Assembly (NCBI RefSeq): GCF_905171775.1
Contig: NC_053501.1
Location: forward strand, 16,216,254 to 16,280,253
Length of the DNA stretch: 64,000 bases
Reading direction: 5' to 3'
From: Rana temporaria
Lineage: Eukaryota > Chordata > Amphibia > Anura > Ranidae
This document shows positions 23,215 through 35,953 of the stretch, piece after piece. Below the pieces are notes generated by a model that ran no database searches, was not told where the DNA came from, and was given only the letters and a program-made list of their open reading frames with translations. Numbering within the stretch: position 1 is the stretch's first letter; each line of letters opens with the position of its first letter. The translations under genes were made by a program, and so were the position numbers.

Positions 23215-23822
23215 GTTCTCCTTCTGGGATGTGTTAAATCCGTAAGATTTAAACTAGCTTCTAACTTTTTGAGCCGGCTCCTAGATTCAAAGCAAATTTG
23301 TCAAGCCCTGAGCTAAGCTTGATCAGCAGCAGTCTGTGGGTCTTACAAGTAGTTTTGCCAAGTCAGTGGTTAGCAGACACTAAACTTTTTGGTCAACATC
23401 TCACCTCCAAAACGCGTTGTCATAGACACCTTGGCGTATGTTCTCTCCTCCTAAAGCTTGTGTCCAACCAGCTGCTGTACACAGGAGCCAAATGCCAGCT
23501 GGGTTCTATGTCAGGCGGCTGGGATGCCGCCCGACATTCGGCCCGTGTGGACTATGCTTTTACCCTCCTCCATGTATGGGACATCTCTACGGTGTGTGGG
23601 GTGCTGGCTGGGCCAGGCTTATGCGCAGTGGATCGGGCATGTCAGATCCGAGTCACGGCACTCTGCTTCAGTTGGGATCCCACATTGTCAGCCAACTATT
23701 TGGAGACCCAATGCTCCCATCCGAATTTTGGTGGCATTCCAGGAGGGTAGGCTGAGACCACTTACATGTCTATACACTTCTTGCTAAATGTAAATGTATT
23801 GATTGGCGATTTTTATTTTTAA

Positions 23823-24016
23823 AGGGGTTGTAAAGGTTAGTTTTTAATTTTCTAAATAGGTTCCTTTAAGCTAGTACATTGTTGGTTCACTTACCCTTTC
23901 CTTCAATTTCCCTTCTAAATGTTTTTTTTTTCTTTGTCTGAATTTCTCACTTCCTGTTCCTCCTCAGTAAGCTTGCCACCATCATCCGAGCCGTTCTGGC
24001 TGGGGGTTAGTCCCCT
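23823..24016. mobile_element. Half copy of the AAAGGGGTTGTAAAGG element
   Basis: It begins after TTAA at 23819-23822 with AGGGGTTGTAAAGGTTAG and continues through TCACTTCCTGTTCCTCCTCA to GTTCTGGCTGGGGGTTAG. This equals one arm of the intact copy at 57549-58993. The other arm is missing. It ends about 240 bp before the exon 2 acceptor. Confidence 0.75.
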
Positions 24017-24220
24017 TTTAATTTAATAATGGTAGAAGCACACAACCATAAAACCTGCAGCTTTTTCTTCCACCCATTTTGGATAGAAATGTTGGAGTCA
24101 CGTGTCACGTCATGTAGGGAACCCCAAACACCGAGGCTCATGTTGTAGACCCAAGTTGATGGCATCCCGTAGGTTGCACCCCTCATACATGTGAAGGTTT
24201 CCTGGTAGACCAATGTTGGA

Positions 24221-24252
24221 CTAATACTTTGTCTTTGTTTTCTTTTTTCCAG
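24221..24252 (+). promoter_or_regulatory. NRXN3: Branch point, pyrimidine tract and 3' splice site of exon 2
   Basis: CTAAT at 24221-24225 is a good branch-point match, 27 nt before the AG. The tract TTTGTCTTTGTTTTCTTTTTTCC precedes AG at 24251-24252. It defines the start of exon 2 at 24253. Confidence 0.75.
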
Positions 24253-24470
24253 AAGTGAGTCTGTAAGAGAGACCCTTGAAGGACCCAGAACGGTTTCTGC
24301 ACATCTAGAACGACTGTGAGAGAACACTGTTCTTATGAAGCGTGGTCTGGGCGGTGGAACAAGAGCATCTTCCTGCTCTCTTCTCTGAGAACCTGGATTT
24401 TCCTCTTCTTCTTCCTTCTCTCTTCCCTGCAGTTCCTCCTCCAGTTTCCGCTTCTCTCCTGCAGACCACC
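24253..24470 (+). other. NRXN3: NRXN3 exon 2, 5' untranslated part
   Basis: 218 nt lie between the splice acceptor and the start codon. A short upstream frame runs from ATG at 24335 to TGA at 24388 (17 codons). It is in a different frame from the main start and ends 82 nt before it. The late part is pyrimidine-rich (CTTCTTCCTTCTCTCTTCCC). No in-frame ATG precedes the chosen start. Confidence 0.75.
24335..24388 (+). other. Upstream ORF in the NRXN3 5' leader (17 codons)
   Basis: ATG AAG CGT GGT ... CTT CTC TGA. It lies wholly within exon 2, so it would be present in any transcript that includes this exon. The peptide itself shows no motif. Short upstream ORFs often lower translation of the main frame; here that is inference. 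Confidence 0.45.
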
Positions 24471-25182
24471 ATGTCCTCCTCCGGCCTTCACTCACTCACC
24501 TTCACTTTCAGCTTAAGTTTTCTCCTGGGCTCCATCTTGGGGCTCAGCCTGGGACTTGAATTCATGGGCCTGCCCAACCAGTGGGCCCGCTACTTGCGTT
24601 GGGATGCCAGCACCCACAGTGAACTCAGCTTCCAGCTCAGGACCAATGTCTCCACCGGCCTTCTCCTTTACTTCGATGACGGAGGTATCTGCGACTTTCT
24701 CTGCCTGTCCCTGGCGGACGGCCGGGTCCAGCTGCAGTTTAGCATTGACTGTGCCGAAACCACGGTGCTGAGCGACAAGGCGATCAACGACGGCGGTTGG
24801 CACTTCGTGAGGGTGAGCCGCAATAAATTGAGGACCACACTGGTTCTAGATGGAGAAGTCAAACCCGGGGAGGTCCGGCCACAGCGGCAGCACATGAATA
24901 TTGTCAGCGACCTCTTCTTGGGCGGTGTTCCCGAGGATATCCGCTCCGACGCCTTGACCTACAGCTCCATCCAAGACGTTCCCACCTTTTCTGGATTTTT
25001 ATCTGACCTTAAGTATGGAAACTCGGAGCCGAAGCTGCTGGGAAGTCAAGGCGTCCGCCTGGATCAGGAGGGTCTGTGCACGGAGAACCCTTGTGAGAAC
25101 GGAGGCGCTTGTCTTTTGTTGAACGGCGAGCCCACCTGCGACTGCATGGCAACCGGATATGTGGGCAAGTTCTGCTCTGAAG
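24471..25182 (+). CDS. NRXN3: Neurexin-3-alpha, first coding exon (signal peptide, LNS1, EGF-A)
   Basis: Alpha-neurexins are presynaptic single-pass adhesion receptors that bind postsynaptic partners such as neuroligins. This exon encodes residues 1-237 plus one base of the next codon (phase 1). Residues 1-28 form a signal peptide with a leucine-rich core (SLSFLLGSILGLSLG). Residues about 29-200 are the first LNS (laminin-G-like) domain, with GLEFMGLPNQWARYLRWDAS, an NVS glycosylation sequon at 59-61, and LYFDDGG. Residues 203-235 form an EGF-like domain with six cysteines at 203, 208, 214, 223, 225 and 235. The start ATG has A at -3 and matches the family start MSS. The exon ends CTGAAG|GTATGA, a good donor. 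NRXN3 rather than NRXN1 or NRXN2 is chosen because LEFMGLPNQWARYLRWDAS and LLGSQGV/KYGNSEP-like blocks agree with recalled mammalian NRXN3. The frame is intact, with no stops or missing key residues. The rest of the protein lies on exons 3, 4 and beyond the window. Confidence 0.93.
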
Positions 25183-25896
25183 GTATGACTGGGGCTTGTG
25201 GGTATAAAGAGGGGTAATCATTTCGAGCAGTGATAGTCCTTTGATTAATATCATGTTAAAGGTTGACATTTGGTCAGTGTAGTGGATCATCCCTGGTTTC
25301 CTGTATTCTGGCTCCGGCAGCGAAATTCCCCCCAGGCTCAGGCTTTGTACACAAGGAATGGTGTCTCACTCATGCTGCTGCATTCTTTCAAAGTAAAAAT
25401 AAAGAGAGAACTTATCAGTGTGACTAAGACCCCCCCCCTGTGATGCCTGCTATGGGTGGTTGGAGCTGGAATCTCCAAGGAATAAGAAGTCGCTGGTTAT
25501 GCAGTCTGGTGGCATACAGAACTGCTGGAACTTGTAGTCCTTGACGGGAGCACAAGTTGAGATGCCATTATGTAGCCGGAATATAAGAAATGTGTATTTT
25601 CCACCAATAGTCCCCCTCTATGGGTCTGAAATGTCTTACCCAAATGTTGCAACAAATGATTCCTCTGAGCAGAGCAGGACGGGATTGAAGAATACCGCAT
25701 GTGTTCCAGAATATGGTGACTCCTGATTGGCTGAACTCTGATCCCGCCACGTGCAGAACGCTGTTCATGGGTCATGTGTATTAGGAGGGGATTGTATGCC
25801 GAGGTCTAATTATTATTTCCCCTTTTAGGAACATTAAATGGAAGTTGTATTCTACCAGATGCAATGTTTATTTCAAGCTGTGTGTTCAGAAAGTGT
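25183..25896. other. Intron 2 start, low-repeat
   Basis: Follows the donor of exon 2. No coding or repeat family recognised. An in-frame read-through of the exon would stop at 25215. Confidence 0.4.
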
Positions 25897-28800
25897 CACC
25901 CCAATGTGTGTACTCTGATCTGTACTCTGATCTGTGACCCCGGTGTGTGTATTCTGATCTGTGACCCCGGTGTGTGTACTCTGATCTGTGACCCCGGTGT
26001 GTGTACTCTGATCTGTACTCTGATCTGTGACCCCGTTGTGTGTATTCTGATCTGTGACCCCCGGTGTGTGTATTCTGATCTGTGACCCCCGGTGTGTGTG
26101 TATTCTGATCTGTGACCCCCGGTGTGTGTGTATTCTGATCTGTGACCCCCGGTGTGTGTATTCTGATCTGTGACCCCCGGTGTGTGTGTATTCTGATCTG
26201 TGACCCCGGTGTGTGTATTCTGATCTGTGACCCCGGTGTGTGTACTCTGATCTGTGACCCCGGTGTGTATTCTGATCTGTGACCCCCGGTGGGTGTACTC
26301 GGATCTGTGACCCCCGGTGTGTGTACTCGGATCTGTGACCCCCGGTGTGTGTACTCTGATCTGTGACCCCGTGTGTGTGTATTCTGATCTGTGACCCCCG
26401 GTGTGTGTGTGTATTCTGATCTGTGACCCCAATGTGTGTGTGTATTCTGATCTGTAACCCCAATGTGTGTGTGTGTATTCTGATCTGTGACCCCCGGTGT
26501 GTGTATTCTGATCTGTGACCCCCGGTGTGTGTGTGTTCTGATCTGTGACCCCGGTGTGTGTACTCTGATCTGTGACCCCGGTGTGTATTCTGATCTGTGA
26601 CCTCCGGTGTGTGTGTATTCTGATCTGTGACCCTGTGTGTGTGTATTCTGATCTGTGACCCCGGTGTGTGTGTATTCTGATCTGTGACCCCGGTGTGTGT
26701 ATTCTGATCTGTGACCCCGTGTGTGTGTATTCTGATCTGTGACCCCCGGTGTGTGTGTATATTCTGATCTGTGACCCCAATGTGTGTGTATTCTGATCTG
26801 TGACCCCCGGTGTGTGTATTCTGATCTGTGACCCCCGGTGTGTGTGTGTTCTGATCTGTGACCCCGGTGTGTACTCTGATCTGTGACCCCGGTGTGTATT
26901 CTGATCTGTGACCCCCGGTGTGTCTACTCTGATCTGTGACCTCCGGTGTGTGTGTATTCTGATCTGTGACCCCGTTGTGTGTATTCTGATCTGTGACCCC
27001 CGGTGTGTGTATTCTGATCTGTGACCCCCGGTGTGTGTACTCTGATCTGTGACCCCCGGTGTGTGTATTGTGATCTGTGACCCCCGGTGTGTGTATTGTG
27101 ATCTGTGACCCCGCTGTGTGTATTGTGATCTGTGACCCCAGTGTGTGTACTCTGATCTGTGACCCCCGGTGTGTGTACTCTGATCTGTGACCCCCGGTGT
27201 GTGTACTCTGATCTGTGACCCCCCGGTGTGTGTGTATTCTGCTCTGTGACCCCTGGTGTGTGTATTCTGATCTGTGACCCCCGGTGTGTGTGTTCTGATC
27301 CATGACCCCGGTGTGTGTATTCTGATCTGTGACCCCCGGTGTGTGTGTATTCTGATCTGTGACCCCCGGTGTGTGTATTCTGATCTGTGACCCCAGTGTG
27401 TGTATTCTGATCTGTGACCCCTGGTGTGTGTATTCTGATATGTGACCCCCGGTGTGTGTGTATTCTGATCTGTGACCCCAGTGTGTGTATTCTGATCTGT
27501 GACCCCCGTGTGTGTGTATTCTGATCTGTGACCCCCGTGTGTGTGTATTCTGATCTGTGACCCCCGGTGTGTGTGTATTCTGATCTGTGACCCCCGGTGT
27601 GTGTATTCTGATCTGTGACCCCGGTGTGTGTGTATTCTGATCTGTGACCCCCGGTGTGTGTACTCTGATCTGTGACACCAGTGTGTGTATTCTGATCTGT
27701 GACCCCCGGTGTGTGTACTCTGATCTGTGACCCCCGGTGTGTGTACTCTGATATGTGACCCCCGGTGTGTGTATTCTGATCTGTGACCCCCGGTGTGTGT
27801 GTATTCTGATCTGTGACCCCCGGTGTGTGTATTCTGATCTGTGACCCCCGCTGTGTGTATTCTGATCTGTGACCCCCGGTGTGTGTGTTCTGATCTGTGA
27901 CCCCCGGTGTGTGTATTCTGATCTGTGACCCCCGTGTGTGTATTCTGATCTGTGACCCCGGTGTGTGTACTCTGATCTGTGACCCCGATGTGTGTATTCT
28001 GATCTGTGACCCCCGTGTGTGTGTATTCTGATCTGTGACCCCCGGTGTGTGTGTGTATTCTGATCTGTGACCCCCGGTGTGTGTGTGTATTCTGATCTGT
28101 GACCCCAGTGTGTGTATTCTGATCTGTGACCCCCAGTGTGTGTGTATTCTGATCTGTGACCCCCGGTGTGTGTGTATTCTGATCTGTGACCCCCGGTGTG
28201 TGTGTATTCTGATCTGTGACCCCGGTGTGTGTATTCTGATCTGTGACCCCCGGTGTGTGTGTATTCTGATCTGTGACCCCCGGTGTGTGTATTCTGATCT
28301 GTGACCCCCGGTGTGTGTATTCTGATCTGTGACCCCGGTGTGTGTATTCTGATCTGTGACCCCGGTGTGTGTATTCTGATCTGTGACCCCCGCTGTGTGT
28401 ATTCTGATCTGTGACCCCCGGTGTGTGTACTCTGATCTGTGACCCCCGGTGTGTGTACTCTGATCTGTGACCCCGGTGTGTGTGTACTCTGATCTGTGAC
28501 CCCCGGTGTGTGTATTCTGATCTGTGACCCCCGTGTGTGTGTATTCTGATCTGTGACCCCCGGTGTGTGTGTATTCTGATCTGTGACCCCCGGTGTGTGT
28601 GTATTCTGATCTGTGACCCCAGTGTGTGTATTCTGATCTGTGACCCCCGGTGTGTGTATTCTGATCTGTGACCCCCGGTGTGTGTATTCTGATCTGTGAC
28701 CCCGGTGTGTGTATTCTGATCTGTGACCCCAGTGTGTGTACTCTGATCTGTGACCCCCGGTGTGTGTGTACTCTGATCTGTGACCCCGGTGTGTGTGTAC

Positions 28801-29635
28801 TCTGATCTGTGACCCCGGTGTGTGTATTCTGATCTGTGACCCCCGGTGTGTGTGTACTCTGATCTGTGACCCCCGGTGTGTGTATTCTGATCTGTGACCC
28901 CGGTGTGTGTATTCTGATCTGTGACCCCCGGTGTGTGTATTCTGATCTGTGACCCCTGGTGTGTGTGTATTCTGATCTGTGACCCCGGTGTGTGTATTCT
29001 GATCTGTGTCCCCCGGTGTGTGTGTGTATTCTGATCTGTGTCCCCCGGTGTGTGTGTGTATTCTGATCTGTGTCCCCCGGTGTGTGTGTGTATTCTGATC
29101 TGTGTCCCCCGGTGTGTGTGTGTGTGTGTGTATTCTGATCTGTGACCCCGGTGTGTGTATTCTGATCTGTGACCCCCGGTGTGTGTGTATTCTGATCTGT
29201 GACCCCCGGTGTGTGTGTATTCTGATTTGTGACCCCGGTGTGTGTATTCTGATCTGTGACCCCCAGTGTGTGTATTCTGATCTGTGTCCCCCGGTGTGTG
29301 TATTCTGATCTGTGACCCCCGGTGTGTGTATTCTGCTCTGTGACCCCCGGTGTGCGTATTCTGCCCTGTGACCCCCGGTGTGTGTATTCTGATCTGTGTC
29401 CCCCGGTGTGTGTATTCTGATCTGTGACCCCCGGTGTGTGTATTCTGCTCTGTGACCCCCGGTGTGCGTATTCTGCCCTGTGACCCCCGGTGTGTGTATT
29501 CTGATCTGTGTCCCCCGGTGTGTGTACTCTGATCTGTGACCCCCGGTGGGTGTATTCTGATCTGTGACCCCCGGTGTGTGTATTCTGATCTGTGACCCCC
29601 GGTGTGTGTACTCTGATCTGTGACCCCGCTGCGTG
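25897..29635. repeat. About 26-30 bp tandem array, roughly 140 copies
   Basis: The unit is TGTGTGTATTCTGATCTGTG plus ACCCCCGG. Length varies mainly through the number of GT steps (GTGTGTA up to a run near 29115) and of C residues. Variants include TACTCTGATC, TATTGTGATC and GTGTCCCCCGG. Near the right end (29281-29510) a four-unit block recurs at exact 112-bp spacing, marked by CTGCTCTG, GTGCGTATTCTGCCC and GTGTCCCCC. The reverse strand has no stop in any frame across most of the array, giving a 1,275-codon frame (25896-29723) and a 601-codon frame. Neither is a credible gene. Confidence 0.95.
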
Positions 29636-29639
29636 TTCT

Positions 29640-30290
29640 CTTGTGTTGGATGTTCACATCTATTGCCTGGTCACACCAGAGGCTCCTCTGTTGGTTTTCT
29701 CTAATAAAATGTTCTCTTTTCATTTCCTAGAGAGCCCCATCTGGTGTATATCCTCAGGGTGAATGGGGGGGGGGCGTCTCTGGGCCTGGCAGTGCGGGGG
29801 TTAACAGCGTCCCGTGTCTATTGACCTCCATTACAGTCGATAATCCTCTCCCCGTTTTCTAATCTGTTTTACACACTCCAGTGATCTCTCCTCCCCGCCC
29901 CGGCCTGGGAGGGTCCCGTCTGGACGGCAGATTGCCCCAAATGATCACTCCACAGAAGTAATCTCCCCGCTCTCCGCCTGGGCAGGGGGGGTGCTGGGCT
30001 TGCTTCTTCATAGTCTTGGGAAGGGGGGACTGTTAGGACAGGGGTAGGTGCGTAGGTCAAGGGGGGGGCAGAGATGAAGGGGGTCCAATGTATTATTATT
30101 GGAAGGCGGCAGATAATAAGGATTAAGCAATGATCTGTTTTCACGCCGTAATGAGGTCACCCCCCCCCTCCCTCCGGGTGACAGCGGCGCGCTCTGATCT
30201 GAGGCCGTCATCCTTCTCCTTCATTAAATCATTTTGTTTCCACTTTATCATTCCTGTACCTGGCGTTGATTCTGGGGGGGCGACATTTAA
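29640..30290. other. Low-repeat intron 2 segment
   Basis: Contains a GC-rich stretch and CATCCTTCTCCTTCATTAAA, then TCATTTTGTTTCCACTTTAT at 30210-30250. No exon was recognised. Splice-like words near 29730 lack a matching donor. Confidence 0.4.
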
Positions 30291-31675
30291 GCTGCTTTCA
30301 CGCACCAAACGCAGGCAGCAGACGCATTTTTGCGTGCAGCGAAATGTATAACGATGGTGCCAAAAACATGCAAGACCCTACTCCCCGAAAGAGTGCAGGA
30401 GCTTCTTCCACACATTTGTCTGGTGGATGGGCTGCCTTATGAGCATCGCACGTAAATGCATGAAAAAAGCGCAAAAACCCGCAAAAATGCACATTCCCGC
30501 TACACTAGGTGTAAATGGGACCTTATACTGATAGTCCCCCCCCCCCCCCCCACATAGGAGCTCAGTCTATTGTCTCCCCCCCACACACACATAACGCAGC
30601 TCGATGCAGGACAAGCCGGACTTGCGGCAACATTCTTGCGCGTAAACACAACGCATAGGTGTGACGTCACTAGTGCCATATTCTAGTTCAATAAGTAGAA
30701 TTCTATTGCACAATAATCAGTCGATTATTCTCGGCGCAGTCGCTGTGAGGAACACTGCCGGCAAACTGCAAATTTCGACAGCCAATCAAATCACAGCGAC
30801 TGGTCAAATCCGTTATTAAGGCCCCTTCACACCGATTTCGTTTTTTGCTCCGTTTTTTCCTTGTTAAATAAAATGCAAAAAAAAAATGTTTTCCTTTAAA
30901 TCCTTTTGGGACTGTTCACACCACTGCGCTGCGGGGTTCGTGCGTTTTTAAAGAAGTCCTTTTCAAAGCCGCACCAAAAACGCAGGTCCCCAATGGAATT
31001 AATGGACAACCTACCCAAAACTTATCAAAGGCGTTTTTGGTGCGTTTTTTAAATGGTATGTCCAGGTTTCACAAATGCGAGCTTGAAAATAGGCACCTGG
31101 AAAACACACCAATGGAAAGTTGGTTCCTAGGGGCAACAGAATGGATGTTTTTTTTTGTTTGTTTTTGTTTTTTTAGCATTTGTACAGGCGTTTTTTTGGG
31201 TTTTTTGTTCCTCCTTTGTTTCTCCTTTTTCTTTAATTTCTACAGGCTTTTTTTTGTGTTTTTTTTTTTCTTTTTTAGTTTTTTTTGAGCATTTCTTGTT
31301 TTAATAATAATTAGCATGAAATGCTAAAAAAATCTTGTAGAAATGCTAAAAAAAATAAATAAAAAATTGACCATTCTGTTTCCTCTAGTTACAAGTTTCC
31401 CAATGTCTAAAAATAATAAACAAGAAATGCCAAAAAAAAAAAAAAAAACATTAAGACACCTGTACAAATGCTAAAATAAATAAATAAAACGACTATTCTG
31501 TTTCCCAGAGTAACTAGTTTTCTACTGGCTCAAAATAAATAGAAAAAATACATAAAAATGGCGAAACACTCAAACACAAAAAACACAAACACAAAAAATG
31601 CCTGTACAAATGCTAAATGATTTTTTTTTTTTTAATTAAAAAAAAAACGTCCATTCTGTTGGCCCTAGGATCTTA
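30291..31675. repeat. A/T-rich decayed interspersed repeats
   Basis: Several blocks carry GGCCCCTTCACACC- or CTGCTTTCACGCACC-like ends and internal TTTTTGCGTG or CGTTTTTTGC words, resembling the GGCTCCATTCACAC MITEs elsewhere here. Long T and A tracts follow (31147-31290, 31431-31450). Individual boundaries could not be fixed. Confidence 0.4.
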
Positions 31676-32312
31676 GGGCCAGATTCACGTAGGTGAGCGA
31701 CGGTGTAACGCCTGATTCACAGAGCACTTGCGATGAAAACTACGCCCGTGGCCTCCGGTGCAAGGCGGGCCAATTCAAATGGGTGTGTGCCATTTAAATT
31801 AGGCGCGCTCCCGCGCCGGACCTACTGCACATGCTCAGTTCCCGTCGTGCTTTGCGCGCCGTGACGTCATTTGTTCGAACGGCGACGCGCGTAGCGTAAT
31901 TCCGTATTCCCGGACAGCTTACGCAAACGACGTTCATTTTTAAATTTCGACGCGGGAACGACGGCCATACTTTAGACAGCAATACGTTTGCTGACTAAAG
32001 TTAGGGCACCCAAAAGGACGACTAACTTTGCGACGGGAAACTAGACTAGCGGCGACGTAGCGAACCCGAAAATCCGTCGTGGATCGCCGTAACTGCTAAT
32101 TTGCATACCCGACGCTGGTTTACGACGCAAACTCCCCCCAGCGGCGGCCGCGGTACTGCATCCTAAGATCCGACAGTGTAAAACAATTACACCTGTCGGA
32201 TCTTATGGATATCTATGCTTAACTGATTCTATGAATCAGCCGCATAGATAGAAACAGAGATACGACGGCATATCAGGAGATACGCCGTCGTATCCCTTTT
32301 GTGAATCTGGCC
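31676..32312. mobile_element. Harbinger-like MITE, copy D
   Basis: The ends are GGGCCAGATTCACG and, inverted, GTGAATCTGGCC. The interior shares CATACTTTAGACAGC, GACGCGGGAACGACGGCCAT and GATACGACGGCATATC with the family. Confidence 0.8.
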
Positions 32313-32639
32313 GTAACCTTCCATTGGCTAAAAATAATTAGAAACAAGAAATGGCAAAAAAAAAAGAAATCCTCATAAAACACTGCCTGTATAAATGTAT
32401 AAATATCGTACAATCCCATATACCCACAGTTGATCCAGAGGAAGGCAAAGAAAAAACGGGTTAAATGGACTGCGTCTACTGCCATCCACAGACGTTACAA
32501 TCGCGGTCTGCCCACCACATTGGATGGTGGTTGCCTTAAGTCCATCCCTTCATGTGCTTTTGTCTGCCACCAGCGACACGTGGCGATTCGGAATCGCATG
32601 GGAATTGGTGCAAAACAGCCGTGACGCACAAGTTGGTGA

Positions 32640-33010
32640 ACACCGTCCCATACCTGACACAAGCTGCTCATTAATAAGGATACTTTTTATATCCGCGATC
32701 CCCAGATTAACGAGAACGATCGCGTTTGGATTATGTCATGTTTCCGCAGAAGTCGGATTCTAGAAGGGCCCCTCTGTATTCAGGAGACGCTCGGCATTCC
32801 GGGCAGGCAGGGGTTAATCGTGGCCTTTTCCTAGCCGGGTGGCGCTGTGGGAATTCGCATTAGAAGTGGTTACATTTGATAAAAGATCAGACTGGCGGGT
32901 AAATCCGGAGAGGCCGGCGGTTAATTTGCTCGGCTCCTAATAACACGGGGAGGTAAATATTTAATACACAGGTGTCGCTCTGGCCTTTTATTCAGGTTTC
33001 CTGCCGTGTT
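32640..33010. other. Low-repeat block, possible conserved non-coding element
   Basis: Non-repetitive within the window, mixed composition, with A/T-rich homeodomain-like words (GGTTAATTTGCTC, CCTAATAACACGG, GGTAAATATTTAATAC). No open frame. The suggestion of conservation is inference from appearance only. Confidence 0.25.
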
Positions 33011-33487
33011 ACATGATACACCCTGACACCGGGAAGAGCTCCGCACACTGCTCCCGGGGGCCACACCGCTTTACTAGGGGCCCCCGGGGGATCAGTGAAG
33101 ACCAAATATAAATTAAAAAAAGGATCTGTGTAAATAAAATAAAAAAGCAGAACAGATATAATGTAACCGATCATAGAGATCAGTGACAGCCGAGTGAGAA
33201 ATGTGTAATATATAAATATCTATATACTGTACACAGCATTTCATTGTCTGTCACAGATCACTTCTACTATTGGGGGCTAAGTATGATATGGTGGGTGAAG
33301 CTCACCACACATTATATCTCCTATAATGGCACAAGCTGCCTGCCCACCATTATGCAGGAGGAACTCAAAGACAGTCGTCCTTGTTAGAGTAATATAAACA
33401 TTGGACTGTCCCCAAAGTACTTCATTATCTCCTAACCACAGAGGCTATTGGTTATTGAATCTGATTGGATTCTGATCTCTCTACCCT

Positions 33488-34711
<1,224 letters not shown>

Positions 34712-34886
34712 CTGGACACTCTGACAACAACAAAACATTTCCGACGAACGCATTTTGTCGGAAAATTTGAGAACCAGCTCTCCAATTTTTGTTGTCGGAA
34801 TGGGGCCTACAGACTGTCTGAGTTTTCGACAACAAGCTCCCATCGAACATTTGTTGTCAGAAAATTCGATCGTGTGTACGCAACAT
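34712..34886. mobile_element. MITE fragment inside the pyrimidine tract
   Basis: GACAACAACAAAACATTTCC, ATTTTGTCGGAAAATTTGAG and the end GATCGTGTGTACG resemble the CGTACACAC palindromic family. It separates the main pyrimidine tract from a second block. Confidence 0.6.
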
Positions 34887-35105
34887 TTCTCCTTCTTTCT
34901 CTTTCTGTTTCCCTCTCCATTTCTTTCTCTTTCTCCTCCTTTCTTTCTCTCTTTCTGTTTCCCTCTCCATTTCTTTCTCTTTCCTTTTTATTTCACTCTC
35001 CATTTTCTTCATCTCTTTTCTTCTCCGCCTTTCTCCTCTTCTCTTTTTTCTCCACCTCTCTTCTCTCTTGTTGTTTTCTCTTCTCCTCTCTTCTCATATC
35101 TTCAT
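34887..35105. repeat. Second homopyrimidine block
   Basis: TTCTCTTTCTGTTTCCCTCT recurs with TCTCCATTTCTTTC and then TCTTCTCC words. It is probably the right-hand part of the tract at 33488-34711, displaced by the inserted fragment. Confidence 0.8.
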
Positions 35106-35953
35106 AGCTCTATACACTATACAATCTGATTGTACAGTCCTCATTAGATCTACCAACAACTATTATGCAGACCTGTGTGACCTGTAGGGTTGGCCATTGT
35201 TCAGTAAATGAATACAAACAGCCCCCCCCCCCCCATCAGGGATGAAGAGGTTAACCCGTCCATGCTGTCTCGTGTTTCTCGCAGTGTTTGCACTGGTGGG
35301 TCTGCGTGCGCCGGGTCGGGATCGCATGTCGCAGGAAACGGCGAGGATAAAGCCATGAAAGGCGCACGGATTAAATATTTACTCTCTGCCCTCCTTGTGT
35401 TGTCTGTCATCCCGAGCGCAAATTATCCCAACAATAACCTGACCGCCGAGGTGCAACGCGCTTACAGGTCACATGACACTTTCTCCATCTTCCCATCATG
35501 GAGAGAGCGAGGGTGGGGGCGCCCTCACCAATTCCAGAGGGGGGGGGGGAGTTCTGTCCAAATATTACATAATCCACTAATACACTCATGTTGGCTAGAT
35601 ATGAGAACTGTGGATACAAAGTGTAATAGACGAGTTATTCAATCTTCTTCATCTTGTAACAAATGTTTATATAAAGCGGTATTCAACCCAAAAGCAAACC
35701 TCTATTATATTGCAGCTTACCGATTCCTACATGTGATGGCTGCATTTTTTTTCTTTTCTTAAGGCTTTCTTCTATTTTCATCTGGCGATCCAGCCAGCGA
35801 GTCTGTTTTTTTTTTTAGGACAAGCTCTCTTCCAGATGTATCAGTTACAGGGATGAGGCAATCCATTTATCACTGACAGGGGTGCTTACAGTGGTCAGCT
35901 TTTATTCATGTAAAACCTTTATCCCGAAAGGAAAAATTAGGTTTGCTGTAACT
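35106..35953. other. Unassigned intron sequence
   Basis: No recognised repeat termini. The 184-codon frame at 35208-35762 has no known domain, and it lacks plausible splice or promoter context. Confidence 0.35.

Larger units (their letters stand above)
1..24252 (+). other. NRXN3: NRXN3 intron 1 (3' part)
   Basis: This is the interval upstream of the first coding exon. It is called intron because the exon begins at a good splice acceptor (branch-like CTAAT at 24221, pyrimidine tract, AG at 24251-24252). In mammals NRXN3-alpha has a non-coding exon 1 and the start codon in exon 2, which agrees. Exon 1 and the promoter are not seen here and should lie to the left. The interval is repeat-rich, and its main elements are listed separately. 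Confidence 0.75.

Noticed and set aside
24342..24470. Upstream extension of the neurexin frame
   Set aside because: The frame is open but contains no ATG before 24471; the family start MSS and its good context are at 24471.
25896..29723. 1,275-codon reverse-strand frame rich in His/Thr/Gly
   Set aside because: Follows from a repeat unit that has no stop in any reverse frame. Unit length is not a multiple of three, so the peptide changes register repeatedly, unlike a selected protein.
29720..29765. Acceptor-like TTTCATTTCCTAG followed by GAGCCCCATCTGG
   Set aside because: No matching donor with an open phase-1 frame, and no neurexin similarity.
35208..35762. 184-codon frame starting MNTNSPPPPIRDEEVNP
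   Set aside because: No recognisable domain; the second half is A/T-rich intronic sequence. Treated as chance.
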